From contig NZ_BDAY01000005.1 of the NCBI RefSeq assembly GCF_001612685.1, forward strand, positions 212,457 through 276,456: 64,000 nucleotides of DNA, given 5' to 3'. This document shows, one piece after another, positions 8,371-19,137 of this stretch. The translations under genes were made by a program, and so were the position numbers. The first letter of the stretch is position 1; the number at the start of each line of letters is the position of its first letter. The notes beneath the pieces are model-generated. The model was not told the origin of the DNA. It ran no database searches and saw only the letters and a list, made by a program, of their open reading frames with translations. The DNA is from Nocardia altamirensis NBRC 108246. GTDB taxonomy: Bacteria; Actinomycetota; Actinomycetes; Mycobacteriales; Mycobacteriaceae.

Positions 8371-9735
8371 GTGATCGAGCAGCGCACGCTGACCGGCTGG
8401 AGTCGTACCGCACCGACGGTCGCTCAGGTGCTTTCCATACCCGACATCGACACGGTCGCACAGGCTGTCGGCACCGCGGGACCTCGCGGGGTCATCGCGC
8501 GAGGGCTGGGTCGAAGCTACGGCGATCCGGCGCAGAACAGCGGCGGTCTCGTTGTCGACATGACCGTGTTCGATCGCATCCATTCGATCGATCCCGACAG
8601 CGGCGTCGTCGATGTCGACGCGGGCGTCAGCCTGGATACCTTGGTGCGGACCGCCCTACCGCACGGATTGTGGGTTCCGGTGCTGCCCGGCACTCGTCAG
8701 GTCACCGTCGGCGGCGCGATCGCTTCCGACATCCACGGCAAGAATCACCACTCCCACGGCAGTTTCGGCAACCACGTGCTCTCGCTCGAGCTGCTGACCG
8801 CCGACGGGTCGGTGCGCGCGCTCACCCCGGAAGGGCCGCATGCCGAACTGTTCTGGGCCACGGTCGGCGGCATGGGGCTCACCGGGATCGTGATGCGGGC
8901 GCGAATTCGGATGAAGCACACCGAAACCGCCTACTTCGTCGTCGACAACGACCGCACGAACAGCCTCGACGAGACGATGGAGCTGCTGACCGGCGGTTCC
9001 GACGACGGCTACGAGTACTCGATGTCGGTGCCGGACACGATCAGCACCGGGCCGCATCTCGGCCGCGCCGCCTTCAGCCGCGGCTCGCTCGCCACCCGTG
9101 ACCAGCTACCCGCCAAACTTCGGCGCGATCCCTTGAAATTCGATGCGCCGCAATTGTTCACCGTGCCCGACATCTTCCCCAACGGCATGGTCAACAATCT
9201 CACCACCCGCATCGCGGGTGCTGCGGCCTACCGCTTCTATCCGAAACACGCTCGCGGCCAGATCCAGAACCTCACCCAGTTCTATCACCCGCTGGATCTG
9301 CTCGGCGAATGGAACCGCGCCTACGGCCGCCGGGGTTTCATGCAATACCAATTCTCGATGCCTTTCGGCGCCGAACAACAACTCGCCGAAGCTGTTCGAG
9401 CGATCGCGCACTCGGGCCATCGGTCATTCCTGAACGTGTTCAAACGCATGGGCGCGGGCAATCCGGCGCCATTGTCGTGGCCGCACCCGGGATTCATGCT
9501 CAGCCTGGACTTCCCGCTCAAACCGGGACTCGGCGAGTTCTGCGACGAACTCGACCGCAGGGTGCTCGCCGCGGGCGGCCGCCTGTACTTCGCGAAAGAC
9601 TCTCGCACCACACCGGATATGGTCCGCGCCATGTACCCGCGGCTGAACGAATGGCGGCGGATCCGCGACGCGGTCGACCCGAACCGGATCTTCGTCTCCG
9701 ACCTGGCCCGCCGGCTCCAGCTGGTCGACGGATAG
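8371..9735 (+). CDS. DprE1-type decaprenylphosphoryl-ribose 2'-oxidase (isolated paralogue)
   Basis: About 454 aa from GTG 8371 (AGGGGA just upstream; in-frame alternatives are GTG 8347 and GTG 8272). The first half is a VAO/PCMH FAD-binding domain with [15 protein letters not shown] and [20 protein letters not shown]. Long blocks match mycobacterial DprE1 (for example [36 protein letters not shown]), the flavoenzyme that starts DPR to DPA epimerisation for arabinan synthesis. The residue aligned with Cys387 of M. tuberculosis DprE1 is Ser378 (MLSLDFP versus NVCVDFP), which should prevent covalent capture by benzothiazinones. There is no dprE2 or aftA beside it, so this is probably a second copy or a related specialised oxidase. 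Confidence 0.85.
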   Translation: MIEQRTLTGWSRTAPTVAQVLSIPDIDTVAQAVGTAGPRGVIARGLGRSYGDPAQNSGGLVVDMTVFDRIHSIDPDSGVVDVDAGVSLDTLVRTALPHGLWVPVLPGTRQVTVGGAIASDIHGKNHHSHGSFGNHVLSLELLTADGSVRALTPEGPHAELFWATVGGMGLTGIVMRARIRMKHTETAYFVVDNDRTNSLDETMELLTGGSDDGYEYSMSVPDTISTGPHLGRAAFSRGSLATRDQLPAKLRRDPLKFDAPQLFTVPDIFPNGMVNNLTTRIAGAAAYRFYPKHARGQIQNLTQFYHPLDLLGEWNRAYGRRGFMQYQFSMPFGAEQQLAEAVRAIAHSGHRSFLNVFKRMGAGNPAPLSWPHPGFMLSLDFPLKPGLGEFCDELDRRVLAAGGRLYFAKDSRTTPDMVRAMYPRLNEWRRIRDAVDPNRIFVSDLARRLQLVDG

Positions 9736-9840
9736 TCGCCGGTGCGTCCGGTGGGCGACTGAAGCTGCCATCGCCCACCGGACGCGAAACCGCCTGCCCG
9801 AGAACGTATGCCGCACAGCGAACAACACCTCATTGACATT

Positions 9841-9854
9841 GTGATCACAGTCAC
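9841..9854. promoter_or_regulatory. CRP/GlxR-type site upstream of the secreted lipase gene
   Basis: GTGATCACAGTCAC (GTGA-N6-TCAC), preceded by T as in the CRP consensus. It lies in an AT-richer stretch about 87 bp before the ATG at 9941. It is the same motif type as the site before hhyS. Confidence 0.5.
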
Positions 9855-9940
9855 CTTACATTAAGGAAACTATAGTTCTCTTTCTGCGGGGCCGGTGACG
9901 GCGGCCGTGCAGAGGTTCGCGACTGGGGAGGGCAATCCCG

Positions 9941-11350
9941 ATGAGGATCAGCACGCACAGCCTCGCTCTCGGCATGATCGCCTGCCTGACTTTCGGACTC
10001 ACGACGCTGATAGGCGCGGCGGCGAGTGCGGCTCCACCACTGCCGCAGGATGATCCGTTCTATGCCGCTCCCCTCGGCTACGAGAGCACCGAACCCGGCA
10101 CCATTCTGCGATCACGTCCGGTGACCGTCGCGGCACTCAACCTGCTGCCCGTCCGGGTGCAGGCGTGGCAACTGCTCTACCGCACAACAGACTTCAACAA
10201 CCAGCCGTACACCTCGGTGACCACCGTGATGGTGCCGGAAGGACCGGTCAGACCACGCCCGCTGCTGTCGTATCAAACGGCGGTCGATGCGATCTCGGGA
10301 ATGTGCAGCGCCTCCTACTCGCTGCGACAAGGCTCGCCGATCGACTTCACCAATCCGGCAGGCCCGCTGACCGCCAGTGCCGGTGCAGCCGAAATCCTCT
10401 TGGCGGCAAGCGGTCTCGCTCGCGGCTGGGCGGTGTCGATACCCGATCAGGGCGGCGTGGACAACCGCTTCGCCACGCCGCGCGAACCCGGCTATGTGGT
10501 GCTCGACGGCATACACGCCGCAGAACAGTTCGCTCCGCTCGGGCTCGACGGCATGCGGACCCCGGTGGCACTGTGGGGGTACTCCGGCGGCGGCATCGCT
10601 ACCGGCTGGACGGCCGAGATGCAGCCCGAGTACGCGCCGGAACTCAATATCGTCGGCGCCGCGGTCGGCGCACCCGTCGCTGACCTCTACGGCGGATTGC
10701 GGGCGGTGAACGGCGGCTTGCTCGGCGGGCTCATCCCGATCGCGGTCGCGGCAATCTCCAAGGACTCACCGGAGTTCGCCGCCGCCGTCGATCGCTACAT
10801 CTCCCCGGAAGGAAAGGCGCTCGTCGCGGACGTCATCGGGCGATGCACCAGCCAGACCGCACTCAATACGACGCTGCACGAACTGATCCGGCACTACGGA
10901 TTGCCCGATCTCACGCGGTACCTGAACGTTTCGTTCGATGAGCTGTTCCAGGATCCGGTCATCAAAGCGGCTCTCGATGAGCGCACGCTTGGTCAACGCG
11001 CCCCGACGACGCCCGTCTACCTCTACAACAACGTCAACGACGAAGTCAGCACCGTCGCCGGTTCCGACGCGCTCGCGAATTCCTATTGCTCGCAAGGCAC
11101 CTCGGTCACCTATCGCCGCGATCAGTTCCCACCGGTGGTCAGCCCGCACGTCAACTTCGCCGTCATGGGCGCACCCGACGCACTGAACTGGCTCGCCGAA
11201 CGCCTGGACGGCCAAGCGACACAACCGGGTTGCGATACCCGCACCGTCACCTCGACCCTGCTCGATCCCGCCGCGATCGACACCCTCGGCGGCAGCATCG
11301 GCGCCGCATTGCTCGCCATGCTCGGCCAACCCCTCGGGGCCGGGAGGTAA
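9941..11350 (+). CDS. Secreted LIP-family lipase/esterase
   Basis: 469 aa. N-terminal Sec signal peptide (hydrophobic residues about 8-27, cleavage after ASAAP). The mature protein is an alpha/beta hydrolase of the secretory lipase (LIP, PF03583) type common in Nocardia and mycobacteria. The nucleophile elbow GYSGGG is near residue 215; an Asp in NNVNDEV (about 367) and the His in SPHVNF (about 403) are the likely remaining triad members. Four or more Cys suggest disulfides. GGGGAGGG precedes ATG 9941. Likely substrates are extracellular acylglycerols or esters. A 9-bp hairpin terminator lies in the gap to the convergent acyl-CoA dehydrogenase gene. Confidence 0.88.
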   Translation: MRISTHSLALGMIACLTFGLTTLIGAAASAAPPLPQDDPFYAAPLGYESTEPGTILRSRPVTVAALNLLPVRVQAWQLLYRTTDFNNQPYTSVTTVMVPEGPVRPRPLLSYQTAVDAISGMCSASYSLRQGSPIDFTNPAGPLTASAGAAEILLAASGLARGWAVSIPDQGGVDNRFATPREPGYVVLDGIHAAEQFAPLGLDGMRTPVALWGYSGGGIATGWTAEMQPEYAPELNIVGAAVGAPVADLYGGLRAVNGGLLGGLIPIAVAAISKDSPEFAAAVDRYISPEGKALVADVIGRCTSQTALNTTLHELIRHYGLPDLTRYLNVSFDELFQDPVIKAALDERTLGQRAPTTPVYLYNNVNDEVSTVAGSDALANSYCSQGTSVTYRRDQFPPVVSPHVNFAVMGAPDALNWLAERLDGQATQPGCDTRTVTSTLLDPAAIDTLGGSIGAALLAMLGQPLGAGR

Positions 11351-11361
11351 CCGGGATCGAC

Positions 11362-11391
11362 GCGGGTGGCACTCAGCCGAGCGCCACCCGC
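11362..11391. terminator. Bidirectional hairpin between convergent lipase and dehydrogenase genes
   Basis: GCGGGTGGC (11362-11370) pairs with GCCACCCGC (11383-11391) over a 12-nt loop, in the 64-bp gap between two converging genes. Confidence 0.7.
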
Positions 11392-11414
11392 TACTCGGGC
11401 GAAACCGCCTGGTA

Positions 11415-12560
11415 TCAGGACAGTTTCAGCGAGCGGCCGATGATCTCCTTCATGATTTCGGTGGTGCCGCCGTAGATGGTCTGGACGCGAGCATCCATGT
11501 ACGCCTTGGCGATCGGGTATTCCTTCATGTAGCCGTACCCACCGTGCAGCTGCAGGCAGCGGTCGATGAGCTCGACCTGCTCCTCGGTGCTCCACCATTT
11601 GGCCATGGCGGCGTCTTCGACGGAGAGGCGGCCCGCGTTGAGGTCCTCGATGAAGCGGTCGACCAGCACCCGCACCGCGGTGGTCTTGGTCGCCAGTTCG
11701 GCGAGGACGAAACGGGTGTTCTGGAAGGTGCCGATCGGCTTGCCGAACGCCTTGCGGTCGCGCACGTATTGGACGGTCATGCCCAGGCAGGCCTCCATGG
11801 CGGCGGCCGCCATCACGGCGATGGACAGGCGCTCCTGCGGGAGGTTCTGCATCAGGTGGATGAAGCCCGCGCCTTCCTGACCGAGCAGGTTCGCCGCGGG
11901 CACCCGCACATCGGTGAAGCTGAGCTCGGCGGTGTCCTGCGCCTTGAGGCCGAGCTTGTCGAGGTTGCGGCCGCGTTCGAAGCCCGGCATGCCGCGCTCG
12001 ACGACCAGCAGGCTGAAGCCCATCGCGCCTTTTTCGGGGTCTGTCTGCGCGACCACGATGACGATGTCGGAGTTGATGCCGTTGGTGATGAAGGTCTTCG
12101 AGCCGTTGAGCACCCAGTCGTCGCCGTCGCGGACCGCGCGGGTCTTGATGCCTTGCAGATCGGAGCCGGTGCCGGGTTCGGTCATGGCGATCGCGGTGAT
12201 GATCTCGCCGGAACAGAAGCCGGGCAGCCAGCGCTGCTTCTGCTCGTCGTTGGCCAGTTCCAGCAGGTAAGGGGCGATCACATCGTTGTGCAGCGCGAAA
12301 CCGAGACCGGAGTACTGGCCGCGGACCGACTCCTCGGCGACGATCGCGTTGTAGCGGAAGTCCTTGACGCCACCGCCGCCGTACTCATCCGGCATGGCCA
12401 TGCCGAGGAAGCCCTGCTTACCCGCTTCCAGCCAGACCGAGCGGTCGACGATCCCCTGCTCTTCCCACTTCGCGTGGTTCGGCGCGACATGCTGGTCGAG
12501 AAACTTGCGGAACGACTCCCGGAACAAGTCGTGTTCGGGTTCGAACAGTGTGCGCTCCAC
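11415..12560 (-). CDS. Acyl-CoA dehydrogenase, long-chain type
   Basis: 381 aa, the full single-domain length of FAD-dependent acyl-CoA dehydrogenases (first step of beta-oxidation). Visible motifs: the flavin-binding segment AMTEPGTGSDLQGIKTRA (about 125-142), RKAFGKPIGTFQ and the C-terminal IYGGTTEIMKEIIGR. Medium-chain enzymes carry the catalytic Glu in the IYEGT motif; here that position is Gly. As in long-chain (LCAD-like) and isovaleryl enzymes the base is probably the helix-G Glu256 (AMEACLG). Substrate chain length is otherwise unknown. ATG 12560 has AGGAGG-like bases upstream. An 8-bp inverted repeat at 12573-12613 may be an operator. Confidence 0.9.
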   Translation of the reverse strand: MERTLFEPEHDLFRESFRKFLDQHVAPNHAKWEEQGIVDRSVWLEAGKQGFLGMAMPDEYGGGGVKDFRYNAIVAEESVRGQYSGLGFALHNDVIAPYLLELANDEQKQRWLPGFCSGEIITAIAMTEPGTGSDLQGIKTRAVRDGDDWVLNGSKTFITNGINSDIVIVVAQTDPEKGAMGFSLLVVERGMPGFERGRNLDKLGLKAQDTAELSFTDVRVPAANLLGQEGAGFIHLMQNLPQERLSIAVMAAAAMEACLGMTVQYVRDRKAFGKPIGTFQNTRFVLAELATKTTAVRVLVDRFIEDLNAGRLSVEDAAMAKWWSTEEQVELIDRCLQLHGGYGYMKEYPIAKAYMDARVQTIYGGTTEIMKEIIGRSLKLS

Positions 12561-12572
12561 ACCAACCTCCTA

Positions 12573-12613
12573 GTGACAACCCTGGCCGGTCCACACCGAC
12601 CCGTCGTTGTCAC
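12573..12613. promoter_or_regulatory. Inverted repeat upstream of the acyl-CoA dehydrogenase gene
   Basis: GTGACAAC (12573-12580) and GTTGTCAC (12606-12613) are perfect complements separated by 25 bp, directly before the dehydrogenase start. It could bind a fatty-acid-responsive regulator, but the wide spacing makes this a weak call. Confidence 0.3.
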
Positions 12614-12816
12614 ACACGGTACCCGGAACGAGAATCTCAGTTCACTTCCGTCCTGGAATTGTTGCCTCACCAGGTACGGCGGCGAGGTCTGCGGAAGAAC
12701 GGCGAGATTCTCGACAAACCCACGAGATGCGGCGGTGTCATGGCCCACACAAGTTCGACACCGTGTTAACCCGCTGTACAACTTTTGGTGAACATCAGCA
12801 TGCGACCGTGAACCGC

Positions 12817-14808
12817 ATGGCGGCGACCCTCATCGCGACGGCTCCGACCGGTTCCGTCGCCTCCCCCGCAGACCCGACAGACCAGTCATCGGCACGGCCC
12901 GTGGAACGCGTCGGGTTGATCCTGCTGCTGCTCGGTACCGCAACCGCGTACCTGTGGAATATCACCGTCAACGGTATGGCGAACAATTTCTACGCGGGCG
13001 CGGCCTGGGCCGGGTCGCGCAGCTGGAAGGCGCTGCTGTTCGGATCGCTCGATCCGGGCAACTTCATCACCGTCGACAAGCCGCCCGCGTCGCAGTGGGT
13101 GATGGGGCTGTCCGGGCAGCTGTTCGGGTTCAGCAGTGCGAGCATGCTCGTCCCGCAGGCGTTGATGGCGGTCGCGGCGGTGGCGCTGCTGTATGCGACG
13201 GTCGCGCGGGCGACGGGCAGTCGCGGCGCCGGACTGCTCGCCGGTGCGGTCCTGGCGGCAACTCCGGTGGCGGCCTTGATGTTTCGGTTCAACAATCCCG
13301 ACGCGGTGATGGTGCTGCTGATGACCGCGGCCGCCTACGGCACGGTACGCGCGCTGGAACGGGCCAGCGGGCGCTGGTTGATGCTGGCCGGTGCGGCGCT
13401 CGGGTTCGCCTTCCTCGCCAAGCTGCTCGAGGGGCTCATGGTGTTGCCCGCGCTGGCGGTCACCTACCTCATCGTCGCGCCAACGTCAGTGCGAAACCGG
13501 TTGTTGCACTTGATCGGTGCCGCCGCCGCCTTGATCGTCTCGTCCGGCTGGTACGTGCTGCTCACCGCGCTCTGGCCCGCCTCGTCCCGGCCGTATCTGG
13601 CCGGATCCGACGACAACACCTTCATGGATGCGGTGTTCGGCTTCAACGGTTTCGGCCGATTCCTCGGCCACACCCCGCCCGCCGAACGGATCGCGCTGCC
13701 CGAGGGATATCAGGCGCCGAACGGCCTGCTGCAGAGCTTCAACGATTTCGGCTCCCCCGGTCCCGGCCGACTCTTCGCCGGCGAGAGCGGATTCGAGATC
13801 TCCTGGTTGCTTCCCGCCGCGCTCGTGGCGTTCCTGCTGGTGCTGGCGCTGCGGCGGGCGCCGCGCACCGATCTGGTGCGCGGAGCCACGCTGATCTTCG
13901 GGCTGTGGATGATCACGCTGGGCGGTGCCTTCAGTGTGATGGCCGCGGCCGAACACGCCTACTACACACTGACACTCGCGCCTGCCGTCGCCGGAATGCT
14001 TGCCATCGGCATGCACCAGCTGTGGCAGCGCCGCGATCAAGCGGTCGGCCGGATCGGGGCCGCCGTGCTGATTCTCAGCATGGGCGCGTGGTCATTTATT
14101 GTGCTGCAACGTAATTCAGACTGGTTGCCCTGGCTGCGCTGGACCATCGCGGCGACGGCAGGTGTCGCCGCCCTCGGACTGCTGCTCACTGCGATCCCGA
14201 CCACGGCGGGATTACGGGTGGCACGTAGCCGGGTGGCCGCGGTGCTGGTGGTCATCGGCGTGCTCGCCGGGCTCGGCGGCTCGACCGCCTACGCGGTGGC
14301 CACGATTCCCCAAGCCCACACCGGCCGCAGTCCCGTCGTCGGACCGGCCAAGCCCGTCGACACCGGCATCGAGGCGCTGATCCACCGGCAGACCCAGAAT
14401 TTCGCGGACGGCGGCGCCTTCCTCAAACCGCAGCTCGTGGCGATGATGATGAACTCGACCACGCGATGGTCGGCCGCCGTCGATCGCGGATCCATCGCGG
14501 CCGCACTGGAATTGGCCAGCCGCACACCGGTCATGGCGATCGGCGGGTTCGCGGCCGACGATCCGGTCCCCACCCTGCCCCAGTTCCAGCAGATCATCGC
14601 CAGGCACGAACTCACCTACTATCTGGTGCAGGAAATGCCGCTCCCCGCATCATGGCGCGTCCCGGGTCAGCCCGGCGCCACCACGCCCAAAGACAAACCA
14701 TGGCAGGTGACCGGCAGCCCCGAGATCGCCACGTGGGTCGCCGACCACTACCCCGCCACCCGCATCGGCAACATCGCCGTCTACGACCTGACCGAACACC
14801 CGAACTAA
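12817..14808 (+). CDS. GT39/ArnT-like membrane glycosyltransferase
   Basis: 663 aa from ATG 12817 (GTG 12808 is equally possible; neither has a strong ribosome binding site, and the frame stays open to 12607). After a short cytoplasmic leader there are about 11-12 membrane segments. The first periplasmic loop carries the acidic signature of the PMT/ArnT (GT-C) fold: GNFITVDKPPASQW, with Asp and Lys likely at the catalytic site. FRFNNPDAVMVLLM matches the conserved RxxNPD region of the family. The C-terminal 190 residues are extracytoplasmic and soluble. Such enzymes move a sugar from a polyprenyl-phosphate donor onto a lipid, glycan or protein acceptor outside the membrane. The acceptor is unknown. 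Confidence 0.85.
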   Translation: MAATLIATAPTGSVASPADPTDQSSARPVERVGLILLLLGTATAYLWNITVNGMANNFYAGAAWAGSRSWKALLFGSLDPGNFITVDKPPASQWVMGLSGQLFGFSSASMLVPQALMAVAAVALLYATVARATGSRGAGLLAGAVLAATPVAALMFRFNNPDAVMVLLMTAAAYGTVRALERASGRWLMLAGAALGFAFLAKLLEGLMVLPALAVTYLIVAPTSVRNRLLHLIGAAAALIVSSGWYVLLTALWPASSRPYLAGSDDNTFMDAVFGFNGFGRFLGHTPPAERIALPEGYQAPNGLLQSFNDFGSPGPGRLFAGESGFEISWLLPAALVAFLLVLALRRAPRTDLVRGATLIFGLWMITLGGAFSVMAAAEHAYYTLTLAPAVAGMLAIGMHQLWQRRDQAVGRIGAAVLILSMGAWSFIVLQRNSDWLPWLRWTIAATAGVAALGLLLTAIPTTAGLRVARSRVAAVLVVIGVLAGLGGSTAYAVATIPQAHTGRSPVVGPAKPVDTGIEALIHRQTQNFADGGAFLKPQLVAMMMNSTTRWSAAVDRGSIAAALELASRTPVMAIGGFAADDPVPTLPQFQQIIARHELTYYLVQEMPLPASWRVPGQPGATTPKDKPWQVTGSPEIATWVADHYPATRIGNIAVYDLTEHPN

Positions 14809-14896
14809 CGGCCGTACCAGTCGCCCGACTTGCCGCTCGTCGGCTTGCATGGCGGTGGATGTTTCATCGGCCGGAACGACGGTCAGGACGTAGGTG

Positions 14897-15802
14897 TCAG
14901 CGGCGGAACCACCCTTGGACCCGGCCGACAAGCGTGCGGCCGGAGTCGCGGTCACGTTCGGTGAAGAGGAACTTCAGTTCCTCCTCGAGGGCTTTGCGGA
15001 CCACGTCGCGCAGTTCCTTTGCCGCGGCGGCGATGTCGTCTGCGTCGCGCCATGGCGCCGGGTCGATCGGAGCACCGGCGGAGAAGTAGAAGCGTTCGGG
15101 GCGCGGGATGAGAGTCGGGCCGACGCCACGCAAGAGCGGGGGCGTCAGCTCCCGGTTGAGGCCGAGCGCTTCGACGGTCCAGCGCAGCGGGCGCAAGACG
15201 GGATGGTCGCCGTCGACCACGATGTCGTAGGCGTCGTCGACGCCGATCATGGCGATCGGCACGATCGGGGCGCCTGCCTCGATCGCCATCCTGGCGAAGC
15301 CGGTGCGGCCCTCCCATTTGAGGGCGTACTTCTCGTTCTTGCGGCGCACCGCTTCTCGACCGCCGCCGGGGAACACGATGACGGCGTCGCCGCGCTTCAG
15401 CAATGCCAGGCAGTTGCCGCGGGTGCCACGGACCGCGCCGTAGCGGTGCAGGAAGTGACGCAGGCCCGGGACCGCGATCAGCACGTTCTCGGCGAGGCCG
15501 CGGATCAGCCGTCCGCGACGGCGCAGGACCTCGGGGAGCAGCAGCGGAGCGTCGATGCCGCCCATCAGGTTGTGGTTGCCGACCAGCAGAACCGGTCCGT
15601 CGGCCGGGATGTTGTCGAGTCCGTAGAAGCGCGGGCTCGTCCAGGCACGCAGGGGTGCGAGCAGCGCCTCGATCACCCGCACATCGGTATCGGTCAGCGA
15701 AACCGACAGCGGCGCACCATCACTGAGCGTCGGCCGGTCGAGTAACTGAACACCTGATGGCCGGTCTCCGGAACCGGCCGAGCCTGAACGATCGTTCGAC
15801 AT
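14897..15802 (-). CDS. Lysophospholipid/monoacylglycerol-type acyltransferase
   Basis: 301 aa from ATG 15802, preceded by AGGAGGG; the open frame extends to 15964 but lacks a ribosome binding site there. The fold is the PlsC/LPLAT superfamily in its MGAT/TMEM68-like branch. The catalytic His lies in VGNHNLMGGIDAP (about residues 75-87) and the second block is FPGGGREAVRRKNEKYALKW (about 152-171). IVPIAMIG follows. Such enzymes transfer an acyl chain from acyl-CoA or ACP to a glycerolipid. It is convergent with the GT39 gene and separated from it by about 90 bp with no clear terminator. The start of a 460-bp intergenic region lies upstream. Confidence 0.85.
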   Translation of the reverse strand: MSNDRSGSAGSGDRPSGVQLLDRPTLSDGAPLSVSLTDTDVRVIEALLAPLRAWTSPRFYGLDNIPADGPVLLVGNHNLMGGIDAPLLLPEVLRRRGRLIRGLAENVLIAVPGLRHFLHRYGAVRGTRGNCLALLKRGDAVIVFPGGGREAVRRKNEKYALKWEGRTGFARMAIEAGAPIVPIAMIGVDDAYDIVVDGDHPVLRPLRWTVEALGLNRELTPPLLRGVGPTLIPRPERFYFSAGAPIDPAPWRDADDIAAAAKELRDVVRKALEEELKFLFTERDRDSGRTLVGRVQGWFRR

Positions 15803-16096
15803 AGAACCCTCCTGATGTCGATTCGACACGATATCGCAACAAAATAGACTGCGTGGCACGTCATACACCACGCGAACCCTCCCCAAACCCCATGACAGAC
15901 AACATGATTCACCACCCCAACCCACAATTCCGACATAGTTGATCACCCCGAAATGTGGCAGCAATCACTCCACTCCCCCAGCCAGTGACGCAGATCTACT
16001 CTCCACGCAACCCGCGAGCACTCCCCCACACCCACATTCGCTCGCCATTTGCCCCACGCCAAGTCCTCGCACAGCGACTAGTCATCGCACTGCCCT
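15803..16096. other. Gene-poor stretch, nothing recognised
   Basis: About 290 bp of lower-GC sequence before repeat copy A. It has no open frame with a ribosome binding site and no strong inverted repeat that I can see. It presumably holds the promoter of the acyltransferase gene. Confidence 0.4.
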
Positions 16097-16165
16097 CGCA
16101 CCGAGTGGGAACTGACGGCGGAGACTACTCGCGCGATGCCGCCACCAGTTCCCAGTGACCACTTG
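16097..16165 (+). repeat. Dispersed intergenic hairpin repeat, copy A
   Basis: One of four copies in the window. Left arm TGGGAACTGACGGCGG (16106-16121), loop containing the CGCGCGATG variant of the conserved loop, right arm CCGCCACCAGTTCCCA (16139-16154). The arms are complementary except at two positions. Copies B, C and D share the loop core CTCGGGCGATG and the right-arm pattern. It lies about 100 bp upstream of the membrane-protein gene at 16266. Confidence 0.75.
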
Positions 16166-16265
16166 AACAAGTCTGCGCGCGTTGGGTTCTCACGTATCCA
16201 CGGCCCTACGAAATCTCCACAGATCTCACACAGCACGTCCATCGCGGACCGCTAGCTTGTGCCGC

Positions 16266-17210
16266 ATGTGGACTTCTGCGCGAGAGCTGTGGCGCAACCC
16301 CGTACTCCGCACCGCCTACATACTGCAGGTCACTGCGGTCGTCGCCCTCGCTGCCTCGTGGCAAGCCTGCTATGCCGGGCTCACCTCGAGATCCACGCGA
16401 GACCCGCAGTTCGAATTGGACGCGGGCGGCAGTTTCGCGGTGGCCTTCGCGGTCTATCTGCCGTTCTTTGTGCTCGTGACTCCATGCCTTGTCATCGTTG
16501 CCATCTCAGGACTGACCTCGTACCGATTCGCGCCTTCAGCCACTGCCTTTGGTGCAGTGATCATGGGGGCATTCGCGCACTGGGCGCGAATCAACGACGC
16601 TTTGATCGACAACAAGCCCGCCTTGAGCGGCTTTCTCGACGCGAGCAATGTGCTCGCGGGCCTCGCCGGCGTCGCTGCGCTAGCGGCGATCGCTGTGCGC
16701 TTCCGAACAGTGCGGCGGGCCACCATCCTTGCGAGCGTGCTCGTTGTTCTCGCCGCCTACAGCATTACCTCCGCGGGCTGGATCGGCAAACGCGTCCTGG
16801 CCCCACAGTGCGGCGAACGCCTGTCGGACTGGTTCGACGCCGACGCGACCTCCATCTACGCCGGGACCGCCACCTACACGGCACCCCCTTTCGAGAACCC
16901 AGGGACGAGGCACCTCGATGTTGTGCTCGAGTTCCACGCAGGCAACGGACGCGCCACCACCAAGCCGGAAACCCCGGTGTCGATGACGCAGGAAACCAGC
17001 GCGGAGCTGACGTTGAGCTCATACGGCGGGTTCGTGAAGCTGGATTGGAGTGTGGGGTACAACTCTCGCATCACAAGATTGGAATCGCCGGTATGCGCCC
17101 CCGGCAGCACCACAGTGACCTCAGCGGCGTACTACGGTCACTACTCCACATTCATCCGACGCGACACCGCGACCTACCGGGCCACGGGCACCCTGACCCG
17201 AACCCATTAG
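16266..17210 (+). CDS. Hypothetical membrane protein with extracytoplasmic C-terminal domain
   Basis: 314 aa from ATG 16266 (upstream in-frame residues look non-coding). There are four hydrophobic segments, around residues 22-42, 62-90, 97-115 and 135-180, the last a pair. A polar domain of about 130 residues follows with two Cys (APQCGERL and ESPVCAPG) that could form a disulfide outside the cell. No family recognised. It is flanked on both sides by copies of the dispersed hairpin repeat (A before, B after). Confidence 0.7.
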   Translation: MWTSARELWRNPVLRTAYILQVTAVVALAASWQACYAGLTSRSTRDPQFELDAGGSFAVAFAVYLPFFVLVTPCLVIVAISGLTSYRFAPSATAFGAVIMGAFAHWARINDALIDNKPALSGFLDASNVLAGLAGVAALAAIAVRFRTVRRATILASVLVVLAAYSITSAGWIGKRVLAPQCGERLSDWFDADATSIYAGTATYTAPPFENPGTRHLDVVLEFHAGNGRATTKPETPVSMTQETSAELTLSSYGGFVKLDWSVGYNSRITRLESPVCAPGSTTVTSAAYYGHYSTFIRRDTATYRATGTLTRTH

Positions 17211-17261
17211 CACCGCTCCGAACCACCCACTCCCCTGGCGCACACCATTCGTACGTGAAGT

Positions 17262-17335
17262 GTGAACCCGAGGGGGTACTGGTGCAGGTGGCCTCTCGGG
17301 CGATGCCTACACCAGTACCCGATGATCAGTCGACC
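17262..17335 (+). repeat. Dispersed intergenic hairpin repeat, copy B
   Basis: Left arm GGGTACTGGTG (17274-17284) and right arm CACCAGTACCC (17310-17320) are perfect complements; the loop contains CTCTCGGGCGATG. Relative to copies A and C the third arm base pair changes from A:T to T:A with both strands altered. It lies between the convergent membrane-protein and hflX genes, where it could also act as a terminator. Confidence 0.8.
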
Positions 17336-17398
17336 AGCTCCAGAGGGTGCGGATTCGCACCCTTGTTGGGATTCGCACTCGTTCCGGGGAGGGGCGGG

Positions 17399-18967
<1,569 letters not shown>

Positions 18968-19137
18968 TCAACCTCATCGATCGCTGTCCTGACCTGCAGG
19001 GAACCTGCGCGGCGGGGGAGCATATCGACATATTCTTTGGCACAAGGTTTGTGCCGACTTCCTCCCAGATTACGCCCCTCAGCGTCCTCGGCCCGGTGTG
19101 CGAGGTCAAGCGAGTTTCGACTGGTCCCCCATTCGAG

